A DNA stretch of 64,000 nucleotides from positions 19,225,249 through 19,289,248 of the forward strand of contig NC_053129.1 in the NCBI RefSeq assembly GCF_010015445.1, written 5' to 3'. The notes beneath the pieces were generated by a model. It was not told where the DNA came from. It searched no databases and saw only the letters and a list, made by a program, of their open reading frames with translations. Shown here in pieces: positions 12,581-26,248 of this stretch. The stretch's first letter is position 1. Each line of letters begins with the position of its first letter. The DNA is from Perca fluviatilis (lineage: Eukaryota; Chordata; Actinopteri; Perciformes; Percidae). The position numbers and the translations under genes were made by a program.

Positions 12581-14460
12581 TAACCAATACATTGTGTATA
12601 TGTTTGTGTCTTTTAAATTATGTATATTCTAAGAAATACTAAAACAATTTTTTTTATTTTAAACTAAAATACTAAAGAACATTTTTGATCTGACTTATGT
12701 TTTTAATGACACATTCCCACAAATTGCTGTTATTGTATTTGCTGTTGAGTTTGGGAGTCTTTTAAGAAAAATACAGGCGTATTTTAAAAAGGCTTGGTGT
12801 GTTTTCTCTCTGCGTCATTTTGCTGTTTTCTTATCATGACCTCTGTTGTACTTTCCACCACGCCAGCCCGTTGCTCTGTTCCTTTTCTTCCTTTTGTTCT
12901 TGCCTGACTGCTTTTCACTCTTTTTGCTTTGATGCTCATTTTTGGAGTTGCTTCTTTTGTGTCTTTCTTGCTTGCTTGCTTTTATTCTTTTTTTTCTCTC
13001 TCTCCCCTGTTCCTTTTCCCTCTCGTCCTCCGCCTGCCTCCCTCCGCTTGCCTTAACCGGAGGCTACAGCTCCTTAGGTTGGGCTGAGACAGCATCTTTG
13101 TACAACACCGACCGTCTGCTCTGTAATCAAATACCATCTGTCGCTACATCTGAAGACTTACTCTCTCGCTTTCTCCATCACACACACACACACACGCATG
13201 TGGGCAAACACATGCACACCCACCACATCTGTGCTTCCCACTCTTGAACAATGTGTGTGTGTGTGTGCTTTTTATGTACAATGACCCGTGTAGCTACAAT
13301 CATTCCACCTGATTCGTTCTTGGCCTGCAGGGAGGAAGTCACTGAAGTCACTTTCACCACTTCCTGTTTTTTCCACCTCTCCCGCTAAGGGTTCAAAGTT
13401 CATTGTCTTCAGGTATTCATGTTTATTCTGTGGCTTTGTGTGTCAGCAAGACCCTGGCTGCTATATCAGACAGGAGATAGTGGACTTTAGCTCCTCAGTC
13501 TTAGATCAACGGCCCCCTATCTCAAAGGCTGCCAGTCTTTCCCAATATTTGCCCAATGTTTGTCCTTGCTCCGGCACAGAAAACGTTGACACGTTGTCCC
13601 CAAGGTCCCTCTCCAAGTCCCCCCCCATCCCTCCCTGGTCGCTTGTTATCACGCGCTCAGGTTCAAGAACATTTTCCATTCGCTGTTAAGAGTGTGTTTT
13701 TTCAGCTGAAATTGTTTTCTATAAGCTTTCACATTATTGGAAAGTGTGTTTTGCAGTTTGTCAGTGGGGGATATATGCCAACCCAACAACAAACAGAATT
13801 TTCTTTGGTAAATATCACCACACACATGCACTGATGTAACTTATTATGTTTGGGAACCTTTGTGATGAAGAAACACAAGGACTCAGGACCTCATTTTGAT
13901 TTATTCTCTGTGCGATCCTCCTACCAACGACCAATATGAGCTGTCCACCGTTTGAACCACTTTGACACCTACACCTGCAAAATGACTGTGGGCTTGAAAC
14001 TAAAACAGCTGAATATTAGAAGTTTCCATCAGAGGACTTTTGTTTACAGAGGATTGCAATCTGTATGTATTGGTGCATCTCTTTCTATTTGCTTAGCAGT
14101 GCATTTATTTCATCATTGCGGTTAGAATTAAGGTTTTTACACAAAACATATTCCAGTTTCAATCAAAAAGCATGAAAACAGATTTCCACATTACAAAGAT
14201 TGATGGATTCATTCGGCATGTGTTAGTAATTGGATTTCATCTGTTGTGGATGGAGCAACACTGGTCTCATGCTCCAGAGCCACTGGCACAGTGTGGGATT
14301 AACTCTGGGTTGCCCACATTTGGCATCAGTGATGGGGACACCTAGTGGTCAGAATGTGCAGCTTGCACTCTTCCAAGTGCTGTTTTTGAAGTTGTCTTCG
14401 TAGTATCCTTATCCATTGCATTTGCTTTATTTTCCTAACCTTTTAATTTATTTGTTCTTT

Positions 14461-14566
<106 letters not shown>

Positions 14567-14646
14567 ATTTGTTTTGTGGAATTGGAAGATTCCAATTGGA
14601 CAGATCATTGTGCCCCCTTTTTCCTCCCAGCCTGTCTCTCTTTCTT

Positions 14647-14649
<3 letters not shown>

Positions 14650-14731
<82 letters not shown>
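14650..14731 (+). repeat. (CT)n microsatellite
   Basis: About 40 perfect units, a mirror-symmetric homopyrimidine tract able to form triplex DNA. Confidence 0.98.
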
Positions 14732-14733
<2 letters not shown>

Positions 14734-15734
14734 AAGGCTCCAACGCAACTGGAGCCTCAGAGGCTCAAGAGAGGAGCCTGGGAAAGGAGGAACAAAGGGC
14801 CGTCCGTCTGCAGCCATCACCACTCCGCGCCTCCTCTCCTCTCTCCCCCTGTTCTTCCCTCCCTTGGTCCCCTCGCCTCTCTCCCCACTGGCCAGCTCCC
14901 CAAATTAAGACTTCAGACAAGAAAATGGGCTCACTAAAAAAGGGAAAGAAAGCGCGAGAAAGAGAGAGAGAAGGAAGTCCATAACAAGCCAAGAGGAGCA
15001 GTGCAACAAAGCCTCTGTTGTTGGATGGCAGGGCCCCTCTGTCGCTCTGCGAGGAACTGTCACTGTGTCAACTTGGATCCCTTGTTCCAAGCAACACAAA
15101 CTGATAATGAACACACACATAAAACATACACACACAGGCAGGAACATGCTGCATAGGACTCGATTCACACACTCATAAAGGCTGCACGAGTGCACAGTGT
15201 GTTAACTCACATATTGCCAAGCACATACTGATACACCAAAACAAGTATAGACAGTATAGGTGAGAAGACAGCACCGGTGAATCCCCACAGCACACCTTCA
15301 TTTTCACTGCCAAGAGAGGTGAGGGAGGGGGCAAAGTGAGGAGGGAGGAACCTCCCTTGAAACTAAATGAAAGTGAAAATTTATGAATGTGTGCACATGT
15401 GAGAACATGTGCCGAAGGTAGACAATAGCAGGATATATTATATAAATGATAGCAGGACACCCATTGATTGCAGGCCTTTAAGGTGCTCTGGGGGCCCCGG
15501 GGGCAAACACCTGTTAAAGGGTCTTATGAAGTGCACACACAAACAGACAGACACACACACACACGCACACACACCCACATAAACAGACAAACACAATCAC
15601 AAAGTAGCGATGCCTGTCCTTGGTCAATTTCTCGAAGAAGTATAAAAGAACTGCAGGTGCCTTTAACATTTACTTACCCCCAAACAACTCTCAGTACACT
15701 TTAGATCCACTTGAAGAAAGAAAGTGGTCACAGG

Positions 15735-15736
<2 letters not shown>

Positions 15737-15829
<93 letters not shown>

Positions 15830-15838
15830 CGCGTGTGG
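15737..15838 (+). repeat. imperfect (GT)n microsatellite
   Basis: Two GT blocks joined by a GCGTGT stretch at about 15781-15795. Confidence 0.96.
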
Positions 15839-15934
15839 GGGCAGAGATAGAGACTGAACTGGTTTGGCTTCCTCCATTCTAAACTGGGTCTAGTAGGTCC
15901 AAGACAGATGGCACTCAGGGCAAAGCCGGTCTGG

Positions 15935-15935
15935 G

Positions 15936-15993
<58 letters not shown>
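15935..15993 (+). repeat. compound (CT)n(CA)n microsatellite
   Basis: About 13 CT units running directly into about 16 CA units. Confidence 0.97.
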
Positions 15994-15996
<3 letters not shown>

Positions 15997-16011
15997 TCTC
16001 TCTTTTAATAG

Positions 16012-16180
16012 CCATTATTGGCATCCTTTGCCTCTTCCAGATCCCTGAATCAGAAATCAGAGAGGCCCATTATATTTCCCATTGACCCATTTGGCAAAAT
16101 GGTGGGAGCATCGAGTGCTGGATTAAATCGAAAGCAGTTTATAATCCAGTAATTCTAATGTTTTAATTACTTAGATGAAC
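16012..16180. promoter_or_regulatory. candidate cis-regulatory block downstream of prox1
   Basis: Unique, AT-balanced DNA lying between a CT/CA tract and a GATA/GA tract, with homeodomain-like TAATTAC and ATTAAAT words and no open frame. It resembles the conserved islands common around developmental transcription factors. No conservation test was possible. Confidence 0.25.
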
Positions 16181-16219
16181 AGGAGGTGTTTGAGCAAAGG
16201 CTAATCTCTGAGACATAAG

Positions 16220-16227
16220 GGAGAGAG

Positions 16228-16292
<65 letters not shown>
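16220..16292 (+). repeat. compound (GATA)n(GA)n microsatellite
   Basis: Five or six GATA units followed by about 22 GA units. Confidence 0.97.
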
Positions 16293-16294
<2 letters not shown>

Positions 16295-18199
16295 TGGGAA
16301 GAGATTTGCCTTTCTCCTTTGCAACACACACACACACAGACATAGGCTTACTCATTGAATATTATCTTATCACCTGTTATCGACACAGATTAAAAGATTC
16401 ACAGACTTTATTATTCATATTAAGGCAAGGCCCACAGTGTGGAGGTGCGAAACGATTACCAAGCTTGGATGTCACTGTGTATTGGTATGTAATCTACATT
16501 TGTGTCAGCTTGCTTTAATCCCGTATGCACCATGTTCTGGTTTTCTGTATTTCAAGGTTAAATTCAGTAATTTATCACAAAATTCTTTATTAGAGATCTG
16601 CTGTACCTTGAGTGACATCCATGTCATGTAACCCAACCCATAACTGTCTTTGATAGCCATCCCTCCTGTCAATCAGGCTATAGGACAAAGGCTGCTAAAC
16701 CAAGACTGATGACCTCATGCCTGAGGTCTGCTCTATACCGAAGGGGTCTTAACACTGTTCAACTCGCCTTTTGTGTCTGTGGCCGTTTTTCAGACGCTGC
16801 TCAGTCCTGAGAATCACCTCGCAGTATCTCTGGAGGCCCGGGATTCACACACATACACATACACATGCGCTGCACACATCCCCTTGATCCATGGGATGGA
16901 GCATTGAGCCAGGAGTGAGCCTTAAGACAAGGAGTGACAAGGAGGGACAGCTGCAGGGGCTGGAAGCCAGTCTTAGCCCCCACCACTACCACCTCCCATA
17001 CCGCCTCCAGCCAGCCAAACAAGCCATTGTTTCTGGCCAGGGCCTTTGGTATTTCATTTGTCATGAAATGGATACGGACATGGGATGACCACAAGGCTCT
17101 TTCTCTAAAAAAGAAGTTGCTACTGCGACTGCTGCTGTTGTGGCTTCTGGTTGCTGAGCCCAGATTGCTAACTCCCCTCATCCTTAACCTTCTTGTTCAG
17201 CTTGCCCCAAGCACCCTGCCCTGAACTATTAATAAACCTGCTTTTTCCAAGGTGAAGAGGTAGGGAGGGGGTGGTCTGATGGGTATCGTTTTCCGAAGGG
17301 GTGTAAGAAGAAGGGAAAATAAAAAGAGTGAGAATGTGGGAGGAAGGGAGGTTAGCTTTATTTGCTAATCTGTGTTTGTCATCCTTTACGAGCTTCATTT
17401 TCTCAGGTTTCTCAGTGGACATTAGGCAGGTTCTCTCTGCTGAGAATGAGTTTGGTTCTGTAGGTATTTTGACAGAGGGGCTACATCAGCCACCCAATAA
17501 TTGGCAAACCTCAACACGTTCACATGGCTGCTCGACGCTAAGCTGCTCGCACATGCCGTGTCTTAGAGCAACTTTCAACACGTAGTTAACAGCAAAAAGG
17601 AGGATCTGACAACATACAGCTGCTTGCTTCTCATGGCATTGACGAACAGTAAAGATGCTAAGATGTTCATCACTCTCGCAGCTCCATCATCCCCAAGTCT
17701 AAAAGAGTTCATGGGCGTAAGAACAATACCCCTCTATCTCCATCAAGGACATTCCTTGGCACAACAATAGGACCATCTCCTCCCCCGTATTTTCCTTTCC
17801 TCCCCTCCCTCCCCATTCTCCGGCCCCTCCATCAAAGAGCATTCCAGCTCCAGAGCCCCCTAAGCCCTTCACTCTGGGCCTTTCCATGTGACACGCAGAC
17901 AGTCATCTTTAAGAATTGATTCACTCTGGTATCCAAAGCCTGTGGAGCCTGGCTGCCAAGATATCCAGCATAGGCGTCACTCATGGGGTCCAGGTACACA
18001 ACAGCTGCTCCCCAACAATAAAGGCAAAAATGGGAGGCACTCATGAGGAAGATGCAGCCCTAACCTCCCTCTCAAGCCTGAACTGGTCACCTTGAGCCAG
18101 TTGTTTCCTGCCTGCCTTCAGAGACGACAAAGGATTGAGTCCAACTTTGGGATGAGGGTGGTGGCAGGGGGTGGCTATTGACACTATAAGCCGCAATAC

Positions 18200-18203
<4 letters not shown>

Positions 18204-18263
<60 letters not shown>
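18204..18263 (+). repeat. (GA)n microsatellite
   Basis: 30 perfect units. Confidence 0.98.
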
Positions 18264-18265
<2 letters not shown>

Positions 18266-18889
18266 GTGCAGGACAAAAGCGGAAAAGAGAATTTTTTGTA
18301 TCCTTTCTTGGAAGAAGCGTGCAGCCACGGCTGTACTACCAAGATGGTACAGAGTGACACATAGAAGACCATAAATAAGACAATGGCATGTTGTTTTCTT
18401 CTGAGGCACATTGTGTAGTAGCCTGGAGGTCAAGTGAAGGAGATGCAAGCCCATCCCAGAAACCTCATGCACACACGGGGAAGTAACGCTGGGTATGTCG
18501 TGATACTACAGATAGAGATCACAAATCATACAGAAGGAGACAGGAGGGATATTACCTCACCTGAAGTGTTTCCATAAACTCCAGTGTACCAAAGCCTTGG
18601 GAAGTGGTATCACTCTTCAAGCAAGTCCTGACCCACACACACACAGTGATTTATGATGATACAATCCAGCACATCATCCATCATGAATAAATAGACTGAG
18701 GCATCGTACAGGTATAAAGTAATTCCACCCTCAGAAATTATGAATACTGTTGAGCCACTGGGTTGTCTACAAACTAATTTTCAGGATGGTTTAGGAAAGA
18801 GGAGACATACAACTGTCACTTTTTCCTAACGTTAAGGACAAATGAAAAAGAGACAGAAATAAGAAAAAGGAAGCAAGAAACAGAGAGAG

Positions 18890-19115
18890 GAAGATGAGGA
18901 CAGAGAGGAACTTGGCATCATCAGTCTTCTTGTTAAAGCAGAAAGGCAGAAGAGGGAAAGTGAGAGTGATGGAGAGCTGGGAGAGAGGGGGAATTTACCA
19001 AAGCAGCTCAGGAGGGCCCTCATTACGATATTAAACAAGATTTAATAAGTGAGAGTGATTTGATGAGGTGATTATCCTGGCCCATTAATCAAGCAGGCTT
19101 CTGGCCTCGCTGTAA
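18890..19115. promoter_or_regulatory. candidate cis-regulatory block downstream of prox1
   Basis: Non-repetitive block rich in TTAAT/ATTAAT words, with GATTATCC and CATTAATCAAG homeodomain-like sites near 19065-19095. No coding potential. Proposed only because such blocks next to PROX1 are often enhancers. Confidence 0.25.
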
Positions 19116-19480
19116 TATGGCCCATCTTTCCCCCTATACCAAAGCCTCTTTAGACCCTGAGCTCCTTACTGCACTAACGCCGCTTCAGAAACAACACCAG
19201 GCCAAAAAAAAAAGGCATATTACGTCTCATCTTTCGAGCCTGCGGGTATTTTCGATGCTCACTCATCCTCTGCCTCCCTGTCAGCTCTTCTGGTGCATCT
19301 GGTAAATTGAACTCCTTAACATCTAGGTCAGAAAGTAAAGTCTTATCAGAGGGAGCTAAGAGTGATAACTGGCAATGATAACGAGAAAAGCATCTGTTGG
19401 CTTTAAGGCTTTTGGTTCGAGAACAGAAGGAAGTTGTACGGATTTCACTGGATTGTTGGGTTTTGTAGAGGAGGTAGGGG

Positions 19481-19662
<182 letters not shown>

Positions 19663-19889
19663 GGGTAAATGTGTGTGGATGGGCTGATTCATAGAATGCT
19701 TCTTAGTAAAATGAGGCACAAGTTGCATCAGGACATGTGAGGGTGAGCATAGTTTGCTGTTTGTGCTCAACCAGGTAACAAAGTTGTATGACCAAGACTG
19801 GCAGACCTTGCAAACCTAACCCCCTAGGGCTGATTTTTTTTAAACTTTTTTTTATTTAAATAAAAAAAAATAATAATAGCCTATTACAA

Positions 19890-20138
19890 TTTCTCAGAGC
19901 CCAAAATGGTATCTTTAAAATGCATTTTTTTTTTCTTGAACCAACAGTCCAAATCCCATAAGATGGTCAACTTGCAATGTTGAAAAAAATCCTCACATTT
20001 GACAAGCTGCAGCCAGCAAATGTTTTGGCATGTGTGCTTGATAAGTAGCTTAAACAATTAATCTGTCATCAAAATAGTTGCAAATTAATTTCTGTCAACT
20101 GACATCGATTAATTTACTAATTGTTCCAGCCTTTAACA
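19890..20138 (+). repeat. teleost GAGCTGCAAC-type interspersed repeat, 3' two-thirds
   Basis: Contains the family's 'cagagccc' word, the 'ccaacagtccaaa' core, the 'cacatttgacaagctg' segment and the closing 'atcaaaatagttgcaaatta' and CGATTAAT words, ending in 'ttgttccagcc'. Confidence 0.55.
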
Positions 20139-20689
20139 ACATCATTTCTGTGTATCATACAGTTGGATATGTAAAGTGATGTACAGCAGCTATTACCAAA
20201 TAAACATCAGTCACTTGCAAAAAAAACTGAGATTCATTTAAAAATGATTTCAAATAAATTAGACATTATTATGGCCATTCTTCAACTGCGTTCCAGCAGA
20301 AGTATCATATGCAGTTTTAACTTTGATATTACCAACTTTGAGTGAAAATGCCTTCAGCACCACAAACTGAAAGATATGATGCATAAACAAAGAAAATTAC
20401 ATCAACTGATAACTTGAAGTTTGTTTTTTAGGTGTACAACTTTCTTTCTAAAGCAAAATAGGTTTTATCAATGAGCCATATGGGTATCTAATGCATGCAA
20501 GTCAAGAGTCGATATTCCACCCTTTTTGTGCACTAAAGGAGAGGCCTACCTGACAAGAGCTGAAACGATTAGTTAGTTAATCAAAAATGCCAAACACTGA
20601 TTTCTTTTTGTCATAAATGATAGTAAACTGAACTCTTTGGTTTTGGTATTGTTGGTTGGATAAAACAAGGAACTAACTAACTACTCTGC

Positions 20690-21285
20690 ATCATCGCCCC
20701 TGTCTTGTGGTGTTCCACAGGGTTCAGTGTTGGGCCCCATATTGTTTACTCTATACATGTTGCCTCTGGGTCAGATCATTTGCAATTTTAACATCTCTTA
20801 TCATTGATCACAGATGACATTCAGCTTCATCCATCCAAACTTACAGGGCTCCTACATTGCATAGACGCCATAAACAACTGGATGGCTGAAAAGCTTGGCT
20901 GAAAGCTTCTTGCAGCTGAACCCAGATAAGACACAGGTTTTCATTATAGCGCCAGACAGCGCTATCCTTCTGATTAAGCAGAACATTGGGCCTTTGTCAT
21001 CTGCGTTCCGGCCTAGTCTAAGGAACCTTGGGGTGACATTTGACAAATCCCTATCTTTTGAAACTCACATCAAATCACTGACCAAATTCAGTTTTTTCCA
21101 CTTACGCAACATTAGCAAATTAAGGGCTGTGGTCTCTCAGTCAGAACTGGAGATGCTCATCCATGCATTCATTTCCTTCCGTATTGACTATTGCAATTCG
21201 CTCTTCTCCTCGCTCAACAAATCTGTCCTTCACCGCCTGCAATCCATTCAAAATGCTGCTGCTAGGCTACTTACTTAAATCATTT
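20690..21285 (+). pseudogene. decayed non-LTR retrotransposon (LINE) reverse transcriptase, 3' part
   Basis: Three-frame reading gives [21 protein letters not shown], the reverse transcriptase palm motif, near 20710-20770. A damaged YADD region follows. A longer open stretch (20895-21278) reads LNPDKTQVF..., RPSLRNLGVTFDKSL and FRIDYCNSLFSSLN, ending QNAAARLLT. This order is typical of the C-terminal thumb region of fish L2/CR1-like LINEs. Frames are broken around 20790-20890 and no endonuclease domain is seen, so it is a 5'-truncated, dead copy. The clade is from memory and unverified. Confidence 0.8.
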
Positions 21286-21589
21286 AATTGAGAAAATACT
21301 CAGACCCAAGCTTTCACAAACTAACTGCAGTCACTGGCGTGCTATTTTGGTCAAAGGAAGAATAGACCTATACACATGTGAGAATATTTTAGATTATCAC
21401 CGTAAAAGTGTATAGACACAGCTAAATCCTATCATTAGAGCACAATAATAAGACATCCTGGAGACACATTGGGATATAAAGCAATTTAATATTCTCCTCA
21501 CAGTGGAGTAAATCATACCTCGAGGGCAGCCATGATTGTGCCTTCAAAACTTATAAAAACCTTTGGTGAGTATACTGACTAAACAAGTC

Positions 21590-21895
21590 CAGTCCTGCAA
21601 TACCCAGATGCACATATTTATTAAAAGATGTATCATTTACCGTGTGGAACAATATGATAGAGCAGTTAAGAGAGTTAAGACAAGAGGTTAAATATAAACT
21701 CAAGAGTGGGAGAGAAAAGGTATTACAAAGACAACTAACCCCCCAAAACATTTTAAAAGCTCAAGTGGAAGAAGATTACCTTAAAGCAGGCGTGGGACGG
21801 AGCTTTTTCTGGGAACTGCCTGAGAGTATTAATACAATAAGCACAGAAAATATAATACAAGAATGTTTTTATCAACGTAATCCGGAGAGATGAGG
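21590..21895 (+). repeat. possible second LINE-tail fragment
   Basis: An open stretch reading VWNNMIEQLRELRQEVKYK recalls the 'LWNNL...' segment near the end of some fish LINE ORF2 proteins. It lies 300 bases after the reverse transcriptase fragment in the same orientation. The match is weak and could be chance. Confidence 0.25.
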
Positions 21896-21951
21896 CTGAA
21901 CCAACCTGGACTGTAATCCCAAGGAGAAGGTCCCCTGGCGATCTGTCATCT

Positions 21952-21954
<3 letters not shown>

Positions 21955-22038
<84 letters not shown>
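21955..22038 (+). repeat. (CA)n microsatellite
   Basis: About 42 perfect units. Confidence 0.98.
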
Positions 22039-22040
<2 letters not shown>

Positions 22041-23147
22041 ATGGAGACACACTTACACACAGTGTCTCTCCATGTCTCGTCCTGGGTTGAAATAATCGAC
22101 AGATAATCTTCAAGAGGATGTTGTCCCTTCAGTCTCATCTTTACTGTCATGTCCTCACCAGCAGTAAAGGTTGAGAGGTCAACTGCTGGGTTAAGCTATC
22201 AATGAGAGGTCAGCTTGTTAATATTTCTATTAATATGACGTTTTTGATCTTACATGCCGTTATTATTTGGACACTGAAAAGGTTTGTTGGCTGAGATCCT
22301 ATGTTTGATTTAAGACTGAATTTAACTCATCAAGAGCCTTTTTAGGACCTTAACAATACACCAAAGCCTGAAATAAGTCACTTAATAGGTCCCTTAGATG
22401 TTTAGCATTTAGCTGCACACAGATGGAATAAACGTCCTGCTCTATTTAAATGTTTAAATGCACCCAAATTTTAACCACTTTAAAATTTTAATGAAAACGC
22501 TCTCATTTCTTTTTCTCTGCACTATTATTTTTTTGGTTTTTTTACTTTATTAAATTTTTTAGCAACTTGACGTACTGTGCTGAAACCGCATTCATTGGCT
22601 TTTATTTGTCTACTTGTATCTTATTTCAACGTTTTCTATTTTAATTGCTTTTCTTTTTCTCTTTATTATGCTTTTAAATGTTCTAATGAGTTTATTTGCC
22701 TCATGTAAAGCACTTCGGATTGCCTCTGTAATTGAAAGGTACAAATTAATTTGCCTGGCCTTTATAATAAAACTGTTAGATGATAATAATAGAGCAAATA
22801 AAGCAGTATAACTGCCATTAAGAAACAACTCAAGGGAAGAAAGTAAGGGATTACTTGAAGGACAGATACAGAATTTGGTAGTTGACACTCTGAGGAAGAC
22901 AATGTCGCCTTGGCAAGTAACTTTCTCTCTCTCGCTCCCTCGCTCTCTCCCTCTGTGTATCTAAGCAGCGTAATTTGAGTAAATGACAGGGGAACATCTG
23001 CTGTGCATAAGAGAGAGGCCAACACTTTAACATGCAGATGTCTCTCTCCATCTGCATTAATTCAATAATTACCGCAATGGAGGGAGGGGAAAAAATCTTT
23101 TTTATAGCTTAAGACAATGTTATCTCTGCCAGTTGGTATGGGGAGGT

Positions 23148-23193
23148 TGTGTATGTGTGTGTGTGTGTGCGTGTGTGTGTGTGTGTGTGTGTG
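23148..23193 (+). repeat. (GT)n microsatellite
   Basis: About 22 units with one C interruption, followed by a G-rich stretch. Confidence 0.95.
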
Positions 23194-23438
23194 GGGTGGT
23201 GGGGGGGGTTTGTGTGTGGGTATGTGTTCGTGTGCTGCTGGAGGTTTTGTGAGAGGAGGGGTAGATTATTACACCATTTAGCCAGAGCAAGCTGTCACAT
23301 TGCAGAGAATCTCACTAATTCCATTGTGCCCTTGGTGAGTCAGTGACAGACTCCAAGTGACCGATGATGCCTCAACGCCACCACTTCGTCACCGGACGAC
23401 CAACCTGCTTCACTTAGGCTGCTTTGTGTCTTATATAT

Positions 23439-23553
<115 letters not shown>

Positions 23554-23589
23554 TAAAGGTATAGTGCAGCCCATCGCCTGAGGTCTCTG

Positions 23590-23890
23590 AGGTCTGAATC
23601 CCCAATTAAAGGGTATTTGAGGCAACACCAGAGAATGACAGGTCAAGGCTTTGACATACCACTGAATCATTCCTTGTGACATTTAAAATGTCAGCCAATC
23701 ATATTTTGGCTGGCACTATCAATTACAATGAAAATATTGGGCCAAGGAGAGTATTAACATGGAATGGTTTCCATTCAAATAAAAGATAATTACTTTATTG
23801 AGGTGGGCTCCAATATCTCATTTTCATCAAAAGCATTTATAAAGCAATCAGACAAATCTGATTATAATGTCCTTGTTCAAAGTATAGAAG
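23590..23890. promoter_or_regulatory. candidate cis-regulatory block downstream of prox1
   Basis: About 300 bp of unique DNA following a GT tract, with repeated AATTA/ATAATTA homeodomain cores, a CAATTACAATG word and no open frame. Candidate enhancer by character only. Confidence 0.25.
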
Positions 23891-24252
23891 AGATGATAAT
23901 GATATTAAGAGATTACTTTTTTTCACATTAAAGACACTCAAAGCAGTATAACCAAAAGTTTTGTTGAAATGAAAAAAGACAAATCCTAATTGTGCCATAG
24001 CAGTAGGCTGGTTGTAAAATAGATGAACATGTGTTCCACCAAAAAGCATGCCAATGCTCCTGACGTGACTGCACATGACCTCTCAAATAAAAGGTCACAC
24101 TGTCAATGAGTGGATTACAGATACGCTCACACAGACACACAAACAATTAAAGGATGTATCACTATACATACGTATACAATTACATGCATAAATAAACATA
24201 CAACCTGACATAATACCCATGAGCATGTACACACTTGCTCATACAGCCACGT

Positions 24253-24353
24253 TGACACACACACACACACGCACACACACACACACACACGCACACACAC
24301 ACACGCACGCACGCACGCACGCACGCACACACAAACACACACACACATACACA
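24253..24353 (+). repeat. imperfect (CA)n/(CACG)n microsatellite
   Basis: CA tract with CGCA interruptions and a (GCAC)n block at about 24304-24326. Confidence 0.96.
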
Positions 24354-25606
24354 CATATCTGACTCTTAGATGCCTGCCAAACTTAGGGACAAAGGAAAAT
24401 ACTTGTATACTTAGCAGGCCAACTTCCTTTGATTACAGCAGTGCTGCTGTAGGAAACAATGCACAGGCACTATTAATACACCAAGGAGAAAGAGAATTCC
24501 TCTTAGAGGAAAGCTCAAAGGAGCCACCGGCCGAGCTATTTACAGACTTACTGACTGATTGGATGACTGACTGCACTATACTTACTGTAGTCTCTGCATC
24601 TTGTCTTACTCGGCCCCTTTTTTTCTGCAAGGACTCCGACATGCTGACACATACAGTACATTGTGCATTAGAGTGTCACATATTCTTGCAAAATACTGTC
24701 TTTTATACATTTTGCTGACTATTCTGGTTATGACAGTTTCAGTGTACAGATATCAAATTGAAGCAAGTGCATGAGAAATGTAACAGATCTCCTCCACTGC
24801 TGTATCACATCCACACGCCTGTGACATTTGACTGTTGGTAAATAGCTGCCCGGCCACACTCATGACCGCCTCTCCTTTCTAAAAGTGCCCAGTTAAAGAG
24901 CATCAAATCCCCACTCGCTAAACCCACACAAGCCCATCCTTCATTAGCATAGCTAACAAACTCCCTGAAAGAGCAACGGCGAGGAAAGAGAACAATGGTA
25001 GTCTATTAAAGGGGGAGATGAGGGGGTGAGAAGAGGAGACGAGGGGGAAGCTATTGTTCTGGTCTTATTTAGCCCTTGGTGTCACACTGCAACTGTTGTC
25101 ACTTCTAAGTTTAGCCGGACGGCTGAAGAGGACAGGGAAGAGAAGAAGGAGGAGGAAGAGAGAAAGATGGAGAACAGAGGGAGGGTGGACAGGGGGAGAT
25201 GGTGTGAGGAAGAGGGGAGGATAAAGGGTGGAGGATAAAATGGATGCAAATTGAAGATGGTAAGAATGCAGAGTGAAGTGAAGTCAGACATGTTTACAAA
25301 ATCATGACTCAAGTCTCACGTCTTTGATCTAGAGACTTCAGCATCGTCCATAACATTCAGGATTAACAATAATAAGGCTATTTAGTATAGTCATTTCACT
25401 GTAGATTAATTATATCCTATCACATCCTATCATGACTGAATACAATTGACAGCCTTAATGTTTTAAACTGGCCAAAGAACAATGGCAGTATTGCTCTTTT
25501 GACTAATGATGTAAACAAACCACTTTATAACATGTCTCACAAGCAGCCAGCACAGTAGAACACCTGAAAACACAGACCTATTCACAAGCTTATAAAGTTG
25601 AGTCTC

Positions 25607-25770
25607 TTTCAATCTGCTCTTAATTTTCCCAATTATTTGATTAATGTTTTTGTCTACAAAATACCAGAAAATAGTGAAAACAATTACAATTACAATTATA
25701 AGGCGACATCTTCAACAGTCCCAAACCCAAAGATATTCAGTTTACTATCACGAAAGACAAAGATAAGCCT
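25607..25770 (+). repeat. teleost GAGCTGCAAC-type interspersed repeat, internal fragment
   Basis: Carries the diagnostic words 'ccagaaaatagtgaaaac' and 'cccaaagatattcagtttac' of the family described at 12309. Confidence 0.6.
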
Positions 25771-26170
25771 CAAAGGCATTTTCGCACAAATAATGTTGCA
25801 CCTTATGTAAATAATGCATATATTCTGTTTAGTTCAAGGTCGTACAAGTCCCTAAATTCAGAGGTTATAGCATATTGGACAAATCTCACAGAAGCCGCTC
25901 TAAGATCAATTCACGTGTACTAGGGGTGTCAGCCACGCAGGTGCATAATGTGTTACATACAGAACACACAACATACCTCACATACAAAACTTTGCTTCAG
26001 CGAAAATGGTCACTGTGCCTTATTAATCTTGTCTAAACCAACTCACTTCGATGAAGATGAATTGCAAGTTGTGTAAAGTTAATTTAGTATCTGATGAGCC
26101 CAGGACCAAGCTCTTTTCAATTTCTTATTGTATCAGTAAAAACTGTTGCACAGAGACATACAATTACAAA

Positions 26171-26172
<2 letters not shown>

Positions 26173-26246
<74 letters not shown>
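26173..26246 (+). repeat. (GT)n microsatellite
   Basis: About 37 units, followed by a degenerate GTGTATTT tail to about 26280. Confidence 0.98.

Positions 26247-26248
<2 letters not shown>

Noticed and set aside
21640..21893. Independent 84-codon gene
   Set aside because: Sits just after a dead LINE fragment, no start context or conservation; at most a LINE tail.
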